Assembly: GCA_045587025.1 (NCBI GenBank)
Contig: JAZNBK010000018.1
Coordinates: forward strand, 1 to 11,460
Source: UBA1740 sp045587025
GTDB taxonomy: Bacteria; Bacillota; Clostridia; Oscillospirales; CAG-272
Direction of reading: 5' to 3'
Length of the DNA: 11,460 bases
Shown: piece by piece, positions 1-7,509 of the stretch
Layout of the letters: every line of letters starts with the position of its first letter
Position numbering within the stretch: position 1 is the stretch's first letter
Notes under the pieces: model-generated
The model's database searches: none
The model's input: the letters and a program-made list of their open reading frames with translations, nothing else
What the model was told of the DNA's origin: nothing
Translations under genes and position numbers: made by a program

Positions 1-21
1 TAAATCTAACGGCAAAACTAC

Positions 22-50
22 TTGATTTTTGTTTCTCATTGTTGTATAAT
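22..50 (+). promoter_or_regulatory. Predicted sigma-70/SigA promoter of a short transcript
   Basis: TTGATT (22-27) and TATAAT (45-50) are separated by exactly 17 bases. Initiation near 57 would run into the terminator at 102-150, giving an RNA of about 90 bases with no obvious coding frame. The -10 lies inside an inverted repeat whose other arm (86-95) also reads as a -10 on the opposite strand. Confidence 0.45.
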
Positions 51-101
51 TATCTCGCTTTCTTGTGGATTTTTTGTAGCAATTAAATTATACAATAAAG
101 C

Positions 102-150
102 AAGCGGCAGCTCAATACCTTTTACGGTAAAAAGCTGCCGCTTTTTTCTT
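102..150 (+). terminator. Rho-independent terminator
   Basis: An 11-base perfect stem, AAGCGGCAGCT (102-112) with AGCTGCCGCTT (133-143), has a 20-base loop and is followed by a T-rich run to about 154. It terminates rightward transcription, either from the promoter at 22-50 or from a gene left of the window, and so isolates the downstream operon. Confidence 0.85.
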
Positions 151-230
151 TTTTGGGCTATCTTAATGAGACAGCCCCATACGTATTTGTTTTAACGGTC
201 TTTTACTATAATGAGGTTGTTTGAATTAAC

Positions 231-260
231 TTGACAAAACCCCTTTTAGTGTGGTACAAT
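231..260 (+). promoter_or_regulatory. Promoter of the ECF S component-larA operon
   Basis: TTGACA (231-236) and TACAAT (255-260) are 18 bases apart. A TGG triplet directly before the -10 makes it an extended -10 element. The predicted start is near 267, about 60 bases before the first start codon. Confidence 0.8.
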
Positions 261-328
261 TATTTAAAATCAACCGATAAAATTTTGAAGCGAGAACTTT
301 GACGTTTTAAGCTTGAGAGGGAGGATAT

Positions 329-883
329 ATGAGAGGTGCTTCAATCGCAAAAACTAAAAAGCTCGTCTATACGGCGCTGTTTTTGGCGTTAGGTTTGGTT
401 CTGCCCTTTTTCACGGGGCAGATAAAGGAGATAGGCGATTCGCTATTGCCCTTGCATTTCGTGGTCTTGCTCGCGAGCTTGCTGCTGGGCTGGAAAAGCG
501 GGCTTGCGGTAGGCGCCGTCCTTCCGCTCACGAGAGGAATACTGTTCGGCATGCCGCCTATATACCCAAGTGGAGTGTGGATGACCTTCGAGCTTGCCAC
601 CTACGGATTTTTGACCGGCTTTCTCTATAAGGACGTTTTCGGAAAAGCCCAAAAAAAGCTTTTGGCGCTATATGGCTCTATGATAATAAGTATGCTTGCG
701 GGCAGAGTGGTATGGGGAATTGCGAAAACGGTTATTCTCGGCTTTTCGGGGAAGAAATTTTTATTTTCCGCATTTCTTGCCGAGGGATTTGTGGACGCTA
801 TATGGGGAATAATTATACAATTGACGGCAATACCCGTTATCGTCGGACTGAACGAAAGGATAAAAAGAGGTAACAATTTATGA
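329..883 (+). CDS. ECF transporter S component (substrate-binding membrane subunit)
   Basis: A 184-residue integral membrane protein with about six hydrophobic segments (roughly residues 11-29, 40-55, 57-75, 84-100, 112-134, 155-175). This matches the size and topology of the S subunits of energy-coupling-factor importers, which capture a vitamin or small metabolite and dock on a shared EcfT-EcfA-EcfA' module encoded elsewhere. An AxxxA motif in the first helix (A16, A20) is the known EcfT-contact signature. Conserved-looking loops are GQIKEIGDSLLPLH (30-43) and RGILFGMPPIYP (69-80). The start ATG follows GGGAGG with good spacing. The stop overlaps the larA start (ATGA), so the two are translationally coupled. 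The substrate is not readable from the sequence. Pairing with a lactate racemase family enzyme suggests a 2-hydroxy acid or a cofactor precursor, but that is inference. Confidence 0.85.
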   Translation: MRGASIAKTKKLVYTALFLALGLVLPFFTGQIKEIGDSLLPLHFVVLLASLLLGWKSGLAVGAVLPLTRGILFGMPPIYPSGVWMTFELATYGFLTGFLYKDVFGKAQKKLLALYGSMIISMLAGRVVWGIAKTVILGFSGKKFLFSAFLAEGFVDAIWGIIIQLTAIPVIVGLNERIKRGNNL

Positions 884-2154
884 AAAAGGTGTTTTTTCCG
901 TACGGTAAAGAGAAGATGTCGTTTGAATTTGGCGACGAGCTTGTGGGAGTTTTGACGTCGGGCATTGAGGAATACAAGCCGCTCTGCGACGAGCGCGAGC
1001 TTGTGAAAAAAGCTATGGAAAATCCTATCGGCTCTGCGCCGCTATACGAATTGGCGAAGGGCAAGGATAAGGTCGTGATTATTGCGAGCGACCACACGCG
1101 CCCCGTACCGAGCAAGGTAATTATGCCCCTGATGCTCGAGGAGATAAGAAGAGGAAATCCGCAGGCGGACATTACTATCCTTATTTCGACCGGCTGTCAC
1201 AGAGGAACTACCGAGGAGGAGCTTGTAAATAAGTTCGGTCGCGAGATAGTTGAAAACGAAAAAATTTATATCCACGACTGCGACGAGCGGGATATGCTCG
1301 TTTGCATAGGGAAATTGCCGTCGGGCGGCGACTGCGAGGTTAACAAGCTCGCAATTGAAGCAGACCTTTTGGTCTCCGAGGGCTTTATAGAGCCGCATTT
1401 CTTCGCGGGCTTTTCGGGAGGCAGAAAGAGTGTTTTGCCGGGCGTGGCAAGCCGCGCAACCGTGCTTGCAAATCATTGCTCGGAGTTTATCGCTGATCCG
1501 AAGTCAAGGACGGGCGTTTTAGAGGGAAATCCTATACACAAGGATATGCTCTGGGCGGCGAAGCAGGCGAAGCTCGTATATATAGTAAACGTAGTTTTGG
1601 ACGCGGAGAAAAAGATAATCTACGCCGTTGCGGGCGACCTTGAAAAAGCGCACAAGCAGGGCACTGATTTTCTTTCATCCCTTTGCGGAGTTGAGCCGAT
1701 AGAGGCAGACATTGCAATTACCACGAACGGCGGCTATCCGTTAGACCAGAACGTCTATCAGGCGGTAAAGGGAATGACGGCGGCAGAAGCGACGGTCAAG
1801 GATGGCGGAGTTATTATTATGCTCGCCAAGTCGAACGACGGAATAGGCGGAGAGGATTTTTACAAGCAATTGTCCGAGGGCGAGATAAAAGAGACGATGC
1901 AGACCTTTCTCGCAAGAGACAGGGGTATGACCGAGCCGGATCAGTGGCAGACGCAAATACTTCTCCGCATACTGTTGAGCCATACGGTAATTTACGTTTC
2001 GGAGATGCCCGACGAGGTTATCGCGAAAATGAATATGATTCCCGCGCACTCGATAGGAGAAGCTATCTCGCGCGCGAAAGAAATCATAGGCAAGGAAGAG
2101 GCAAAGATTGTGGCTATTCCCGACGGCATAGGCGTTATGGTGGTAAAAAAATAA
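880..2154 (+). CDS. larA: Nickel-dependent lactate racemase family protein (LarA)
   Basis: A 424-residue cytoplasmic enzyme of the LarA family, which racemises or epimerises 2-hydroxy acids by hydride transfer through a nickel-pincer nucleotide cofactor. The key residues of Lactobacillus plantarum LarA are present, shifted by one: catalytic H107 (STGCHRGT) and H173 (EPHFFAGFSGGRK), cofactor-attaching K183, and nickel ligand H199 (ANH). DHTRPVPS (71-78), K297 and W356 also match active-site positions. Length is normal for the family. Start ATG at 880 is preceded by AGAGGT and overlaps the S-component stop by 4 bases. LarA relatives act on substrates other than lactate, and which one applies here cannot be told. 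The cofactor genes larB, larC and larE are not in the window. The gene is followed by two terminators. Confidence 0.92.
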   Translation: MKKVFFPYGKEKMSFEFGDELVGVLTSGIEEYKPLCDERELVKKAMENPIGSAPLYELAKGKDKVVIIASDHTRPVPSKVIMPLMLEEIRRGNPQADITILISTGCHRGTTEEELVNKFGREIVENEKIYIHDCDERDMLVCIGKLPSGGDCEVNKLAIEADLLVSEGFIEPHFFAGFSGGRKSVLPGVASRATVLANHCSEFIADPKSRTGVLEGNPIHKDMLWAAKQAKLVYIVNVVLDAEKKIIYAVAGDLEKAHKQGTDFLSSLCGVEPIEADIAITTNGGYPLDQNVYQAVKGMTAAEATVKDGGVIIMLAKSNDGIGGEDFYKQLSEGEIKETMQTFLARDRGMTEPDQWQTQILLRILLSHTVIYVSEMPDEVIAKMNMIPAHSIGEAISRAKEIIGKEEAKIVAIPDGIGVMVVKK

Positions 2155-2209
2155 AGCCGTCAAGGCGGCTGTGGTGAAGGGCAAAGCTACGAGCAAAGCC
2201 CAAAAAGTG

Positions 2210-2270
2210 AAAAGAGAGCCGACAGGCACAGGAAGAAAACCTTTTGTGTCGCGGGCGGCTCTCTTTTTTT
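2210..2270. terminator. Bidirectional terminator between converging operons
   Basis: A perfect 12-base stem, AAAAGAGAGCCG (2210-2221) with CGGCTCTCTTTT (2256-2267), encloses a 34-base loop. On the + strand it ends in a T run to 2270. On the - strand the stem ends in TTTT followed by CACTTTTT. It can therefore stop both larA transcription and the converging ABC operon. Confidence 0.8.
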
Positions 2271-2303
2271 GCGAGGTAGGCAAGGATGCCTACCTCGCTT
2301 TTT
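2271..2303 (+). terminator. Second + strand terminator
   Basis: A perfect 12-base stem, GCGAGGTAGGCA (2271-2282) with TGCCTACCTCGC (2287-2298), has a 4-base loop and is followed by TTTTTG. The reverse strand has A's at this point, so it works only rightward. It directly abuts the previous terminator, giving a double stop after larA. Confidence 0.85.
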
Positions 2304-2306
2304 GTT

Positions 2307-4106
2307 TTACGAGAATTGCGAGTTATAGAGAGAGTAATAGAAGCCACGCTTTTCGATAAGCTCCGCGTGATTTCCCTGTTCAATAATCGAGCCGTCCTTT
2401 ACCACGAGAATGGTATCTGCGTTTTGGATAGTAGAAAGACGGTGCGCAATGATGAAGCAGGTCTTGTTTTTCATCAGCTCGGTCATTGCGTTTTGTATCT
2501 GTATTTCGGTATGCGAGTCGACGTTTGAGGTCGCTTCGTCGAGAATAAGTATCGGGGCGTTTGAAAGAAACGCTCGGGCAATGGTGATAAGCTGCTTCTG
2601 CCCCTTTGAGATATTTACGCCGTCGTCAGAAAGCACCGTGTTATATCCGTCGGGCAAGCCCTCGATATAGCTCGCTATTCTCGCCGACCGCGCCGCCTGA
2701 TACACCTCTTCTTGCGTCGCGTTTTCTCTGCCGTATACGATATTGTCGTATATCGTCCCGTAAAAGAGCCAGGTGTCCTGAAGAACCATAGTGAAGGCGA
2801 GACGGAGGTCCTTTCGCTTTATATCGTCGGACGGAATTCCGTCCATAAGTATCTCTCCGCTCTGCTGGTCGTAAAAGCGCATCAAGAGGTTGATTATAGT
2901 GGTTTTTCCTGCGCCGGTCGGACCGACGATAGCCACCGTCTGCCCTTTTTTCGCATTTACCGAAACGCCCTTCAATATAATCTTATCCTCGGTATAACCG
3001 AACGTTACGTCGTTAAGGCGAACGTCGCCCCGAACGTCTGTAAAGTCCTTTGCGTCGGGCTTGTCCGGCTTTTCGGGGCTTTCGTCAAGAATGGCAAAAA
3101 CGCGCTCTGCGGCGGAGAAGGCGGACTGGAACTCGTGCAGAATGTTTGAAAACTCGTTGATAGGGCCTGCAAACTTTCTTGAATACTGTACGAACTGCGC
3201 GACGCCGCCGAGGGTGATGAAGAAGGCGGACGTCTCAAGAATTGCTCCGTTTTGCGAAAACATATAAAGAATACCGCCCATAATAGCCACGAGAGTGAGG
3301 GAGATATTGTTTATGAGATTTATCGTGGGGAAGAGCAACGCCCCGTTATATTCCGCCTTATAGAAGGCGTCCATTGCTTCGCCGTTTATCTTGTTGAAGC
3401 GGGAGGAAATCTCCTCCTGTCTGCCGTACGCGGAGATAGTGCGCGAGCCGGTCAGCATCTCCTCTGCAAAGCCGTTCAGCTCTCCGTATTTTTTCGCTCT
3501 CTTTCGTGTGAGAGGGCGAACTATCTTTGAGCGATAGCGTGTAAAGAGGATAGAAGCAGGGACGGTTATAACGAAAATAAGTATCATCGGCCTTGATATC
3601 TTCCACATAAAGACGAGCGAGCCGACGACGGTATAAATACTCGTCATTACCTGAATAAGATCGTGCGAGAGGGTGCTGTTTATAGTGTCGATATCGTACG
3701 AGAGGTGACTTATGATATCTCCCGTCGCGTGAGTATCAAAATAGTTGACAGGGAGCGTCATCAGCTTTTCAAAGACCTGACGCCGCATTTTATAAATAAT
3801 CCTCTGGCTCAGACGGAGCATAACGACAGAAAGGATATACGAGAGCAGAGCTGAAATAACGTAACAGCCGATCATAAGGATTATATTTTCCCAAACGGCA
3901 GAAAAGTCCACTCCGCCCTCAAGCTCGATAGCGTCGATAGCCGCGCCCGAGTATTTCGGACCGAGAAGGGAGAGCTGATTTGATAAAAGCGTGAGAAGCA
4001 GAGCGAAGATAAAGAGAGGCCACTGCCGCAGAACGTATTTGCTCAGGCGCAGAAAGATACTTTTTCTTGATTTTCTCGGCTTCTTGTCGTTTATTTTGTT
4101 ATTCAA
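2307..4106 (-). CDS. Heterodimeric ABC exporter half-transporter, catalytic (consensus Walker B) subunit
   Basis: An ATP-driven exporter half-transporter with an N-terminal six-helix membrane domain (to about residue 330) and a C-terminal ATPase domain. Numbered from the longer GTG reading (602 aa), it has Walker A GPTGAGKTT (398-406), Q-loop VLQD, Walker B ILILDE (522-527, with catalytic E527) and H-loop H558 (IIAHR). Its signature motif is degenerate, ISKGQ (502-506), instead of LSGGQ. The partner upstream has the opposite defects, so the pair should form one working and one degenerate ATP site, as in TM287/288 and BmrCD. The GTG at 4115 lies in the ribosome binding site. A TTG at 4106, eight bases after GGGAGG, is the better start (599 aa) and overlaps the upstream stop by 8 bases. 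Likely a drug or peptide exporter; substrate unknown. Confidence 0.93.
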   Translation of the reverse strand: MNNKINDKKPRKSRKSIFLRLSKYVLRQWPLFIFALLLTLLSNQLSLLGPKYSGAAIDAIELEGGVDFSAVWENIILMIGCYVISALLSYILSVVMLRLSQRIIYKMRRQVFEKLMTLPVNYFDTHATGDIISHLSYDIDTINSTLSHDLIQVMTSIYTVVGSLVFMWKISRPMILIFVITVPASILFTRYRSKIVRPLTRKRAKKYGELNGFAEEMLTGSRTISAYGRQEEISSRFNKINGEAMDAFYKAEYNGALLFPTINLINNISLTLVAIMGGILYMFSQNGAILETSAFFITLGGVAQFVQYSRKFAGPINEFSNILHEFQSAFSAAERVFAILDESPEKPDKPDAKDFTDVRGDVRLNDVTFGYTEDKIILKGVSVNAKKGQTVAIVGPTGAGKTTIINLLMRFYDQQSGEILMDGIPSDDIKRKDLRLAFTMVLQDTWLFYGTIYDNIVYGRENATQEEVYQAARSARIASYIEGLPDGYNTVLSDDGVNISKGQKQLITIARAFLSNAPILILDEATSNVDSHTEIQIQNAMTELMKNKTCFIIAHRLSTIQNADTILVVKDGSIIEQGNHAELIEKRGFYYSLYNSQFS

Positions 4107-5817
4107 GGAAAGCACCTCCCATCTGTGAGTCGCTTATTTCCTTGTATTGAGGGCAGCTATTCAAAAGCTCCTCGTGCTTTCCCGCGCCGATAATCTCACC
4201 GTTATCGATAACGAGAATCTGGTCGCAGTTTTTAAGAGAGCTGACTCTCTGCGCTACGGTTATGACGGTGGAATTGGGGAAAGCGCTCGAAATCGCGCGC
4301 CTTAAATTTGCGTCGGTCTTATAGTCGAGGGCAGAGGAGGAGTCGTCGAGAATTAAAATTTCGGGACGCCCCGCTATCGCTCTTGAGATAAGCACGCGCT
4401 GGCGCTGACCGCCCGACAGGTTAGTACCTCCCGTTGATACGCTGTGATTATATCCGTCGGAAAAGGCGGTGATAAAATCGTGCGCCTGGGCGATTTTTGC
4501 CGCATTCTCGATAGCCGCTTTTGAGATATCACGTCCGAAGCGGATATTTTCTTCGATAGTATCGGCGTAGAGAAAGTCATTTTGAAAAACGACGCCGAAC
4601 ATAGAGGTCAGCTCCTCTTGCGAGTAGGAGCGCACGTCGCGTCCGTTTATGCGTACTACGCCTGAATTTACGTCGTAAAAGCGCATAAGAATACGCACGA
4701 GCGTGGATTTTCCGCTTCCCGTCGCTCCGATAATGCCGAGCGTCTCGCCCTTTTTCAGAGCAAACGAAATGTTTTTCAGGTCGTTTTTCTTTCCGAGATA
4801 GGAAAATGATACGTTTTCAAACGAGATATGAAGAGATTGGTCGCCTTTTCCGTCGTCCTCACGGTGAGTCAGCTCGCTTTCGCTCTCCATTACGAGCGAA
4901 ATGCGGTTTGCGGATGCGGCGCATCTCGTATACATAACGAACATTCGCGAGAGGGACATCATCGCCATTGAAATCAGGGTAAAATATTGCATAAAGGCAA
5001 TGACGCTCGTGGCAGACGAGGTCCCCTTTGAGACGTAATACGCGCTTACCGCAACGACAGCGACTATTCCCAGGTTCATCAATAGCGTCATAACGGGATT
5101 TACGACGCCCATAATAGTTCCCGCCGTTGTTTCCTTTTTCTTCAGAGTCGAGTTTGCTCTGTCGTAACGGCGGTTTTCGTAATCAATTTGCGAGAGCGCC
5201 TTTATAACGCGGATGCCCTGCGCGTCCTCTCGGACGACTCTTACCATTTCGTCGACCGACGCCTGAACTCCCGAGTAAAGCGGCACGCCCTTGCGGGAGA
5301 GGCTGTAAACAATGACAAATATTAAAGGGAGCGTGGCTATCATAACCAGCGCCAGCTTTCTATCCAAAAGCATAGTAATAATAGTTCCGCCAAGTAGCAG
5401 GATAGGCGCTCTTATTCCCATTCTCTGCATCATTCCGATGAAATTTTGTACGTTATACGTGTCGGAGGTGATTCTCGCCTCGAGAGAGGGAATAGTGAAG
5501 GCGTCGGTGTTCCTTGACGAGAGATGAAGCGTTCTTGAAAAAAGGTCGCGTCTCATCTGAGTAGAGAATATCATGGTCGTCCTCGCCGCCATTCTGTTGG
5601 CTATTACGTTGCCAAGGCAGGCGACGACGGCGCAAATCGCCATAAGAACTCCGTAAAACAGAATTTTGCTTACCTCGTTCGTTTTTATTACGTTTTCAAG
5701 AATATGGGTGAGCAAAAAGGGAATAAACAGCTCTGCCAGAGTACCGATAATCTTTATTAACGTACCTACAGTTATCCTTGCGCGCAGAGGCGACAAATAT
5801 TTGAATATCCAGCTCAT
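4099..5817 (-). CDS. Heterodimeric ABC exporter half-transporter, degenerate-site subunit
   Basis: A 572-residue membrane half-transporter with six predicted membrane helices (about residues 12-300) and an ATPase domain. Walker A GATGSGKST (364-372) and signature LSGGQ (467-471) are canonical. The catalytic glutamate after Walker B is aspartate (ILILDD, D492) and the H-loop histidine is glutamine (VAQR, Q523). These are the hallmarks of the degenerate site donated by one half of asymmetric heterodimers such as TM287 and BmrC. It therefore almost certainly works only with the downstream partner. Its ATG overlaps the marR stop by four bases (ATGA) and is preceded by AGGAG, so it is translationally coupled to the repressor gene. 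The most likely role is export of toxic compounds; the substrate cannot be inferred. Confidence 0.93.
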   Translation of the reverse strand: MSWIFKYLSPLRARITVGTLIKIIGTLAELFIPFLLTHILENVIKTNEVSKILFYGVLMAICAVVACLGNVIANRMAARTTMIFSTQMRRDLFSRTLHLSSRNTDAFTIPSLEARITSDTYNVQNFIGMMQRMGIRAPILLLGGTIITMLLDRKLALVMIATLPLIFVIVYSLSRKGVPLYSGVQASVDEMVRVVREDAQGIRVIKALSQIDYENRRYDRANSTLKKKETTAGTIMGVVNPVMTLLMNLGIVAVVAVSAYYVSKGTSSATSVIAFMQYFTLISMAMMSLSRMFVMYTRCAASANRISLVMESESELTHREDDGKGDQSLHISFENVSFSYLGKKNDLKNISFALKKGETLGIIGATGSGKSTLVRILMRFYDVNSGVVRINGRDVRSYSQEELTSMFGVVFQNDFLYADTIEENIRFGRDISKAAIENAAKIAQAHDFITAFSDGYNHSVSTGGTNLSGGQRQRVLISRAIAGRPEILILDDSSSALDYKTDANLRRAISSAFPNSTVITVAQRVSSLKNCDQILVIDNGEIIGAGKHEELLNSCPQYKEISDSQMGGAFLE

Positions 5818-6254
5818 TTTTTCTCCTCTTGCCCCTCTATAATGGCTCTCGCCTTGTTTTGCATACGCTCCAACACCGAGTTGAATACGTCAAGCTCCTC
5901 CTTTGATATTCCGTCTGAGAGAAGGTCTATCCATTCGTTTGAAGCCGCCTTGACCTCGGGGAAGATAGATAGCATTTTTTCGGTAGGGCATACCGAGAGC
6001 TGACGACGGTCGCCCGAAAAAGAAAGGCGGGAGATATATCCCTTTTCTTCGAGATAGTTTAGGTTTCTCGCCACCGTGCTTTTGTTGAGGCAGAGCTCCT
6101 GCGCCAGCTCCTCCTGCGAGCGCCCCGGCTCTCTGCAGATAGCCAAAACGAAGGCGTAATGCCCCGTTTGCAGATCATTTGCCGAAATTTTGCTATGTCG
6201 GTATATCGCTTGTGAACGGCTGATGTTGTTCAGCGTTTTCATAAATTTTGCCAT
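5814..6254 (-). CDS. MarR family transcriptional repressor of the ABC exporter operon
   Basis: A 146-residue winged helix-turn-helix protein of normal MarR length. The HTH covers about residues 46-68 (RSQEELAQELCLNKSTVARN), followed by the wing with the family's DxR signature at D82 and R84 (SGDRRQL). The flanking helices (1-40, 100-140) would form the dimer interface. Start at 6254 is chosen over an upstream in-frame ATG (6335), because that ATG lies inside the -35 box and the 6254 ATG has AGAGGTGA five bases upstream. First gene of the marR-ABC-ABC operon, with a palindromic operator over the promoter and start site. It probably represses its own operon and is released by a ligand that the exporter removes. 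The ligand is unknown. Confidence 0.92.
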   Translation of the reverse strand: MAKFMKTLNNISRSQAIYRHSKISANDLQTGHYAFVLAICREPGRSQEELAQELCLNKSTVARNLNYLEEKGYISRLSFSGDRRQLSVCPTEKMLSIFPEVKAASNEWIDLLSDGISKEELDVFNSVLERMQNKARAIIEGQEEKK

Positions 6255-6272
6255 AACGTCACCTCTTGAAAT

Positions 6273-6309
6273 AATAGTTGCATACGCAACAGTTTCGCCT
6301 GCAACTATT
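6273..6309 (-). promoter_or_regulatory. MarR-type operator
   Basis: A 10-base inverted repeat, AATAGTTGCA (6273-6282) and TGCAACTATT (6300-6309), overlaps the -10 box. Inside it is a second palindrome, GTTGCATACGCAAC (6277-6290), with the TTGC-N4-GCAA form typical of MarR sites. There are thus two half-site pairs, one over the promoter and one over the initial transcribed region, which is ideal for autorepression. Confidence 0.8.
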
Positions 6310-6335
6310 ATAACAGAGCGATATATAAAAGTCAA
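6307..6335 (-). promoter_or_regulatory. Promoter of the marR-ABC operon
   Basis: On the - strand TTGACT (complement of 6330-6335) and TATAAT (complement of 6307-6312) are exactly 17 bases apart, with a TGT extended -10. Transcription should start near 6300, leaving a leader of about 45 bases before marR. Confidence 0.88.
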
Positions 6336-6396
6336 GGGCGAGCGGATTTTATTCGTTGTTTTTTTGCCTTATGTTAAGGAGGCGCAGGGATCTTAA

Positions 6397-7302
6397 TTAG
6401 TTAATTTTTGATAACAGGTTCAAATACTCGTCAAGCCCTTCGTCTACGTATTCTGCAATTAAGTCAATCATCGCTCCTGCATCATTGTCACGGTAAAAGG
6501 CGTCGAAAGCATCGTAGTAACGCTTGCGGTCTGTAAACTTTACATTGATAGGCGGAAATCCGTTGCGGATCAGTTCAAGATTGAGGATCAAGCGTCCCGT
6601 TCTTCCATTGCCGTCGATAAAGGGATGGATACCTTCAAATTCAAGGTGGAAGCGTGCAATACGCTCAACGGTTGTCATACCGATTTTGCGCTCTTCATTG
6701 GTGGCGAGCAGTTCACTCATTTTCGGTTCAATCAAATATGGCTGAACCGGCTCGGTATATGCCCCCATTATGCGAACGGGGATACGGCGGTACTGTCCTT
6801 TATCCTCGGGACGATTCATCAAAACGAGCGCGTGGATGTTCTTGATAACGTATTCCGAAAGATCAACCTCGTTTTTCGTAATTTCCTGCACATAAAGAAA
6901 CGCATCACGGTGTCCTACGGCTTCAAGATGATCTTTTAATGGCTTTTGGTCGATAGTCATTCCTTCAAGAGCCATTGCCGTTTCTTTTAATGTAAGTGTG
7001 TTTCCCTCAATAGCATTAGAATTGTAGGTGAAGTCGATCATGAACTCCTGCGCAAGTCGCTCTACCTCGCCGGGCGTCAGAGGGCGCTTTGTCGAAAGAA
7101 GATCGCGCTTCTTTTCAATATCAAGTAAAAGTCCCGTTCTGCCTTTTCTTCCGTCCATAGGTTTTGCGGCGGTAGCAGGAATCATATAGAGATTTCCTTT
7201 ACGGATTACACCGTCAATCTTTCCCTCCGCACACAAGACACGAACGCGGCGAGCGGAAATTCCCCATTTCTCAGCGGCTTTTGATACCTTAATATATTCC
7301 AT
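6397..7302 (-). CDS. Class II Fic domain protein (AMP-transferase) with N-terminal helix-turn-helix-like domain
   Basis: A 301-residue protein. Residues 226-237 are a perfect Fic motif, HPFIDGNGRTGR, with catalytic H226. Fic enzymes usually move AMP from ATP to a hydroxyl side chain of a target protein. The inhibitory helix motif (S/T)xxxE(G/N) lies N-terminal of the core at S95-E99-G100, placing it in class II, held off by E99 until activated. Residues 1-45 resemble a MerR/excisionase-like DNA-binding helix-turn-helix (VSKAAEKWGISARRVRVLC) followed by a short beta segment (GNLYMIPA). No partner antitoxin gene is adjacent, as expected for a self-inhibited class II enzyme. ATG at 7302 has AGGAGG eight bases upstream and a strong promoter at 7343-7371. 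No clear terminator follows; it may read toward marR. The target is unknown. Confidence 0.93.
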   Translation of the reverse strand: MEYIKVSKAAEKWGISARRVRVLCAEGKIDGVIRKGNLYMIPATAAKPMDGRKGRTGLLLDIEKKRDLLSTKRPLTPGEVERLAQEFMIDFTYNSNAIEGNTLTLKETAMALEGMTIDQKPLKDHLEAVGHRDAFLYVQEITKNEVDLSEYVIKNIHALVLMNRPEDKGQYRRIPVRIMGAYTEPVQPYLIEPKMSELLATNEERKIGMTTVERIARFHLEFEGIHPFIDGNGRTGRLILNLELIRNGFPPINVKFTDRKRYYDAFDAFYRDNDAGAMIDLIAEYVDEGLDEYLNLLSKIN

Positions 7303-7342
7303 CAGAGCATCCTCCTAATCTAAATACAATCTTACAAGGTAC

Positions 7343-7371
7343 ATTATATCACATTTTGGGAACAATATCAA
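7343..7371 (-). promoter_or_regulatory. Promoter of fic
   Basis: On the - strand TTGATA (complement of 7366-7371) and TATAAT (complement of 7343-7348) are 17 bases apart, with TGA directly before the -10. The 15 bases AAAATGTGATATAAT are identical to those in the ktrB promoter. Confidence 0.85.
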
Positions 7372-7509
7372 TAGAATTTTCAAATATTTTGTAAAACTAT
7401 TATTCCTATTTTGCAAAATCCACGGAACAATTGAGCGGCGAGAGTTGAATATAATTCTCCTCACCGTGTGTTATTAAGTTAGTGTTTCAATATCAATCTG
7501 CATACCTAA

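Larger units (their letters stand above)
1..328. other. Intergenic region upstream of the ECF-larA operon
   Basis: No convincing gene is seen in these 328 bases. They hold a promoter at 22-50, a 10-base inverted repeat (TTGTATAATT at 42-51, AATTATACAA at 86-95), a strong + strand terminator at 102-150, a small hairpin at 154-176 (GGGCT pairing with AGCCC), and the operon promoter at 231-260. The predicted leader of the first gene (about 267-328) is only about 60 bases, too short for most known riboswitches. Confidence 0.6.

Noticed and set aside
6255..6335. Extended N-terminus (27 residues) for the MarR protein
   Set aside because: The upstream ATG overlaps the -35 box and lies before the predicted transcription start, so it cannot be translated from this promoter.
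6336..6396. Terminator after fic
   Set aside because: A 5-base stem CCTTA/TAAGG exists but lacks a following T run on the - strand, so it is not supported.
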